The notes beneath the pieces were generated by a model, which was not told the DNA's origin, made no database searches, and saw only the letters and a program-made list of their open reading frames with translations. A program made the position numbers and the translations under genes. 36,062 nucleotides of DNA from Proteobacteria bacterium UBA4457 (GTDB lineage: Bacteria; Pseudomonadota; Gammaproteobacteria; Ga0077536). Positions 33,073 through 36,062 of the stretch are shown piece by piece. The stretch's first letter is position 1; each line of letters opens with the position of its first letter. The stretch lies in NCBI GenBank assembly GCA_002390205.1, contig DGOV01000063.1, forward strand, positions 746 to 36,807. The letters are read 5' to 3'.

Positions 33073-33123
33073 ATTAATTTTGACCTAACCTAGAATGAGG
33101 CTAAAACATAGGAAAAATGAGGC

Positions 33124-33639
33124 ATGAAAGGCTTTCTTCTCCTCCTATTAGTGACAAGTGTCGTGAGTGGTTGCGGAAGAAAATTGCCGCCTGACTGTGG
33201 CGTGGTTCTCGAAAGCGGTGATTACGACCGCTTTGAAATGATGGAGCGCGGAATCGCGAGGGATTCCGACTTTGGTATCGACTGGTTTAGATGCTCTGTT
33301 GGTCAGAGATATATTAATAATCGGTGTCTTGGGGAGCCGCTTTTCGTGCGCTGGGAGCTTGGCATCAGCACGTTGGAGGAAATGAATGAAAAAGCTGCCG
33401 AGCAGTGGCGGATGCCTACACTTAAAGAGCTATCGAGTTTAAGGGTCGAGGGTTGCGGCAATCCAAGCGTAAATTTGAATGTATTTCCCAATATTTTAGT
33501 TGAAAATTATTGGGCTAGTGATGAAAGCCCGCATACGGGCTTTCGGTGCGGCATGTACACCTACTCGGGCGCGACCTCATGTCGGTTATTCGATAACCTT
33601 GAGCGGCCGATGTTGATCGTCAGGGATTTTGGTAAGTAA
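33124..33639 (+). CDS. Lipoprotein with DUF1566/Lcl-like domain
   Basis: A 171-aa predicted lipoprotein; lipobox VVSGC with Cys17. The body resembles the DUF1566 (Lcl) domain: W-RMPTLKELSSL in the centre, VFPN and NYWASDESPHTGF following, and a GMYTYSGATSCRLF strand. Several cysteines beyond the lipidated one may pair. Such proteins are found on bacterial surfaces and some take part in adhesion or collagen-like binding, but no role can be assigned here. It is alone on the plus strand between motA (divergent) and fliS (convergent, 13 bases away). AGGA lies 10 bases before the ATG. Confidence 0.75.
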   Translation: MKGFLLLLLVTSVVSGCGRKLPPDCGVVLESGDYDRFEMMERGIARDSDFGIDWFRCSVGQRYINNRCLGEPLFVRWELGISTLEEMNEKAAEQWRMPTLKELSSLRVEGCGNPSVNLNVFPNILVENYWASDESPHTGFRCGMYTYSGATSCRLFDNLERPMLIVRDFGK

Positions 33640-33652
33640 GGAAAAAATTTCC

Positions 33653-34030
33653 TTAGCTGATGGCTTCCCAGCCTTCACGTAACTCAGTGAGTGCAGTGTA
33701 CAGTTTGCCGATTGACGTTAAGTCTTTTTCTGATCGAGCTTTCGACAATGAAGCGGCAATTGCGGTGTATGTTTCAAACAGCTGAACGGCTAGTTGGCCT
33801 CCTTGCTCCACGTCAAGGATTTCGCGCAATCCTAGAACAATCTGCATTGCATGACTGGTGGAATGATAAAATCCCTCAAGTTCTTCCTTTTTGAGCTGCT
33901 CTTCAGATTGACGAAGGAGTACGCAGCCTTTTTCAAATAGCAGGCTAACGAGACGGTGAGGATTTTGTTCAGATGTTTTTGTTTCGACGTCTACTGTCGC
34001 GTAACTTTCTAAGGCTGAGGTTCGATACAT
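33653..34030 (-). CDS. fliS: Flagellin export chaperone FliS
   Basis: A 125-aa helical protein with the FliS pattern: MYRTSALESYATVDVETKTSEQNPHRLVSLLFEKGCVLLRQ at the start and a C-terminal AVQLFETYTAIAASLSKARSEKD block. FliS binds the C-terminal D0 region of flagellin in the cytoplasm and delivers it to FlhA. ATG at 34030 is preferred because family members begin with an MY-type sequence and AAGGA lies about 10 bases upstream; a GTG at 34054 with AGAGG 9 bases upstream is also possible. A sigma-28-like site lies just upstream. fliD, normally between flaG and fliS, is missing. Confidence 0.9.
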   Translation of the reverse strand: MYRTSALESYATVDVETKTSEQNPHRLVSLLFEKGCVLLRQSEEQLKKEELEGFYHSTSHAMQIVLGLREILDVEQGGQLAVQLFETYTAIAASLSKARSEKDLTSIGKLYTALTELREGWEAIS

Positions 34031-34099
34031 AGATTTTAAATCCTTTTTATCCACGTCTCGCTGCCTCTTGGGGACAGCTTATTAATTTACACAGTTAGT

Positions 34100-34126
34100 A
34101 TGTCGGTTACAACTGAGGAACCTTTA
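34100..34126 (-). promoter_or_regulatory. Possible sigma-28 promoter of fliS
   Basis: On the minus strand TAAAGGTT (TAAA at 34126-34123) matches the -35 in 7 of 8 positions; after 15 bases comes ACCGACAT (34107-34100), which keeps CCGA and the seventh base (A), 5 of 8 positions in all. The predicted start near 34093 lies about 40-60 bases before fliS. On the opposite strand the same stretch contains GCCGATAG (34127-34134), see findings. Confidence 0.4.
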
Positions 34127-34138
34127 GCCGATAGGGGT

Positions 34139-34531
34139 TCACACCCTTTCATCAAGAAAGTTGCCAAGCATTTTTGTTAGGTTGCGCATGAAGTTGAGCA
34201 GTTCCTCAGCTGGCATTTGCCGGATCACCTCGCCTGTTTGATCATCGACAACCTTGATCACATCTTTGCCTACGCTCTCATCTCTTTCGAATTGGACAGA
34301 TCGACCTCTCAGTTCCATCATGAGATCGAGTGCTTCAATCGTTTTGGTGACTTCAGAGTTAAGGTCCTGATCTCCTTTTATTGCGGGAGTGCTTACGCCT
34401 TGGATAGTCACAGAAGTTTTTACCGCAGGTGAAGAAGAGGACTCCGGCGTAGCCGGAGCCCTCTCAACGGAACCGGTGCCTGGTATGGGCACCGAGCTTT
34501 GGGGTACGGATGGAATAGCGTTAATAGCCAT
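34139..34531 (-). CDS. flaG: Filament-length related protein FlaG
   Basis: A 130-aa FlaG. The N-terminal half is Ser/Pro/Thr-rich and variable; the C-terminal half carries the family block, VQFERDESVGKDVIKVVDDQTGEVIRQMPAEELLNFM. FlaG proteins lie next to flagellin genes in polar systems and affect filament length. It begins 16 bases after the flagellin stop, with AAGGT 6 bases before the ATG, so it is probably cotranscribed with the flagellin. fliS follows after about 85-108 bases. Confidence 0.92.
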   Translation of the reverse strand: MAINAIPSVPQSSVPIPGTGSVERAPATPESSSSPAVKTSVTIQGVSTPAIKGDQDLNSEVTKTIEALDLMMELRGRSVQFERDESVGKDVIKVVDDQTGEVIRQMPAEELLNFMRNLTKMLGNFLDERV

Positions 34532-34547
34532 GATTTACCTTAATTTT

Positions 34548-36044
34548 TTATCCTCTTAGTAATTGCAAGACGGTGTCTGTTGAGGCATTTGCTTGGGAAA
34601 GCATTGAGGCGCCAGCTTGTTGAAGCACTTGAGCTTTTGCCAGTCTTGCAGTTTCTGCGGCGAAGTCAGCGTCCGCGATTCTCGAACGCGCCGCGGTTGT
34701 AAATTCTGTTACTTTTAATAAGTTAGAAACAGTGTAGTCCAATCTGTTTTGTAAGGAACCTAATGAGCCTCTCATCGAAGATACCGTCTCGATAGCGCCA
34801 TCTATAATTGCTAGCGCGTCAGACGCTTGTATTCTAGTTAAAGCACTCACTGAGCTGACACTGACGAGCGGGGCAGATGTGGTGCCGCTTGAAAAAAACT
34901 CATTGGCCGTAAGTTGTTCCACAGTGAAATCATTACTGGATGTAAGTTTCACGTTCCCTCTGATGACTGCAGTGTCCGTTGCAGAGCTAGTGGACGCAGC
35001 GGCGAGGCTGATCTCTGTGGAGTCGGCGGTTGTCCCGTCGATGCCAACCGCCTTCATGTCTAGATCCGTTCGGGTTGAGCTATTAGCCACTATGATATCG
35101 TTGCCGTTGTTTTCTGATAGCAGAATTTTGTTGTCGCTAGTACTCGAGGCCTGAACGCCAGTAGTGGCTGAGATCGCGTTGATTTTCTGAACAGCGTCGC
35201 TCACATCATTACTGGTCAGTGTAAACGCAGCAGTTTCTGTCTCGGTTCCAGTGGGTCCAGTGAAGGTTAGACGGGCTTGTACTGATGGATTTGCAGTTGG
35301 TGTATATATCCATGCATAGGTTTTTGCATTAGCAATGACCTGGGTGGCTGCGGCAACTGAGTTGATTTTCGTCGCCACAGATTTTGCAGTATCAGTGGTT
35401 TCGACATCGATGGTCCGAGTAGCGCTGGACGAAGTTATTTTGATGTCGGCATCAGCCACCGCTGAGCTGTAGTTTGTGTTGTTGGTACTGCCGCCTAGTT
35501 GTGCGGCTTGAGTCAGACCATCAACGACGTAGGCACCGAGTTGGCTGGCTTCAACGTTACCGATGGAAAAGTCGAGGGTTTCCCCTGCTTCTGTTCCAAC
35601 TTGTAGAGATTTAGCTGAGAAAGATCCGTTGAGGACCTGCGCGCCATTGTATCGGGTGTTTAAAGACACCCGCGAGATTTCCTTTTGTAAGGACGTCATC
35701 TCGTTATCGGCGAATGCTCGCTCTGTCGAAGTATTGGTATCGTTTGCTGCTTGGACGGCGAGCTCTCGCATTCGCTGAAGCATGCCAGAGACTTCCACCA
35801 GCGAGTTTTCGACTGTTTTTATGAGTGCAATTCCATCATTCGCGTTGCGAGTGGCCTGGTTTAAGCCTCTGATCTGGGTATTCATCCGCTCGACGATCGC
35901 GAGACCCGCGGAGTCGTCTCCGGCGCTGTTGATGCGTGACCCAGTGGATAAGCGCTCCATGGCTAATTCCATCTCTTTTCTCGACTCACCCAGCGCGCGC
36001 TGCGCCTGGATCGACGGTATGTTTGTATTTAGAACCATTCCCAT
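34548..36044 (-). CDS. fliC: Flagellin (498 aa)
   Basis: A complete 498-aa flagellin. The N-terminal D0/D1 is canonical (MVLNTNIPSIQAQRALGES, ERLSTGSRINSAGDDSAGLAI, TSLQKEISRVSLNTRYNG) and so is the C-terminus (FAAETARLAKAQVLQQAGASMLSQAN). The middle is short, beta-rich and Ser/Thr/Ala-rich, with a flagellin-IN-like motif around 265-305. It precedes flaG and fliS, the usual late-gene block. Start ATG at 36044, seven bases after AGGGG. A second in-frame ATG lies two codons on. Its promoter lies beyond the right edge, so regulation cannot be read. Confidence 0.96.
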   Translation of the reverse strand: MGMVLNTNIPSIQAQRALGESRKEMELAMERLSTGSRINSAGDDSAGLAIVERMNTQIRGLNQATRNANDGIALIKTVENSLVEVSGMLQRMRELAVQAANDTNTSTERAFADNEMTSLQKEISRVSLNTRYNGAQVLNGSFSAKSLQVGTEAGETLDFSIGNVEASQLGAYVVDGLTQAAQLGGSTNNTNYSSAVADADIKITSSSATRTIDVETTDTAKSVATKINSVAAATQVIANAKTYAWIYTPTANPSVQARLTFTGPTGTETETAAFTLTSNDVSDAVQKINAISATTGVQASSTSDNKILLSENNGNDIIVANSSTRTDLDMKAVGIDGTTADSTEISLAAASTSSATDTAVIRGNVKLTSSNDFTVEQLTANEFFSSGTTSAPLVSVSSVSALTRIQASDALAIIDGAIETVSSMRGSLGSLQNRLDYTVSNLLKVTEFTTAARSRIADADFAAETARLAKAQVLQQAGASMLSQANASTDTVLQLLRG

Positions 36045-36062
36045 AACTAAACCCCTTTAGCT

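Noticed and set aside
33080..33107. TTGACC-16-TAAAAC as a sigma-70 promoter for the DUF1566-like lipoprotein
   Set aside because: The match is weak and transcription would begin at about the ribosome binding site, leaving almost no leader.
1..36062. tRNA, rRNA, CRISPR array, transposase, phage or origin features
   Set aside because: None could be recognised. The content is almost continuous protein-coding flagellar genes, with the largest gaps (about 250 bases) explained by promoters.

Overview
The window is almost entirely a flagellar and motility locus of a Gram-negative bacterium, most likely a marine gammaproteobacterium. The Gram-negative call rests on the L- and P-ring genes (flgH, flgI) and several lipoboxes. 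The gammaproteobacterial, marine-type call rests on the flhA-flhF-flhG-fliA order, on H-ring genes flgP/flgT of the Vibrio-type sodium-driven polar flagellum, and on PomA/PomB-like stator genes. The species cannot be named from the sequence. No tRNA, rRNA, CRISPR, insertion sequence or prophage was seen, and no stretch longer than 300 bases lacks a gene.

Layout. (1) 1-4179, minus strand: flhA, a degenerate flhF, flhG and the start of fliA (cut by the window edge), behind a good sigma-54 promoter. (2) 4264-7935, plus strand: an operon behind a textbook sigma-28 promoter encoding FlgP, FlgT, a LysM-like lipoprotein, a FliK-like protein and the FlhB-tail protein FlhX. (3) 7932-8662, minus: flgM-flgN with a sigma-28-like promoter. 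(4) 8688-10110, plus: two exported proteins of unknown role, one cadherin-like lipoprotein and one with a fibronectin-III-like end. (5) 10150-11187, minus: flgA with a duplicated SAF region. (6) 11354-25720, plus: the long rod-ring-hook operon behind a perfect sigma-54 promoter, flgB-[flagellin]-flgC-D-E-F-G-H-I-J-K-L. A complete flagellin gene lies between flgB and flgC, the hook protein (925 aa) and FlgK (1001 aa) are oversized, and FlgJ lacks the muramidase half. (7) 33072 down to 25717, minus: a closely packed run of motA, two tandem motB paralogues, a voltage-gated K+ channel, a four-cysteine protein, a ClC protein, a Sel1-repeat protein and an unknown protein, starting at a sigma-28-like promoter. 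(8) 33124-33639, plus: a DUF1566-like lipoprotein. (9) 36044 down to 33653, minus: a second flagellin, flaG and fliS, with fliD missing from its usual place.

Together the genes cover export (FlhA, FlhX, FliK-like), number/placement control (FlhF-like, FlhG), the sigma-28/anti-sigma switch (FliA, FlgM), chaperones (FlgN, FliS, FlgA), the axial structure and the stator. The most notable points are the FlhF relic without GTPase motifs, the flagellin inside the rod operon, and the stator operon that carries a K+ channel plus a ClC lacking both key glutamates. The same operon has two MotB paralogues for one MotA. All promoter calls are pattern matches by eye and all functional assignments are from recognised family motifs, without any database search.
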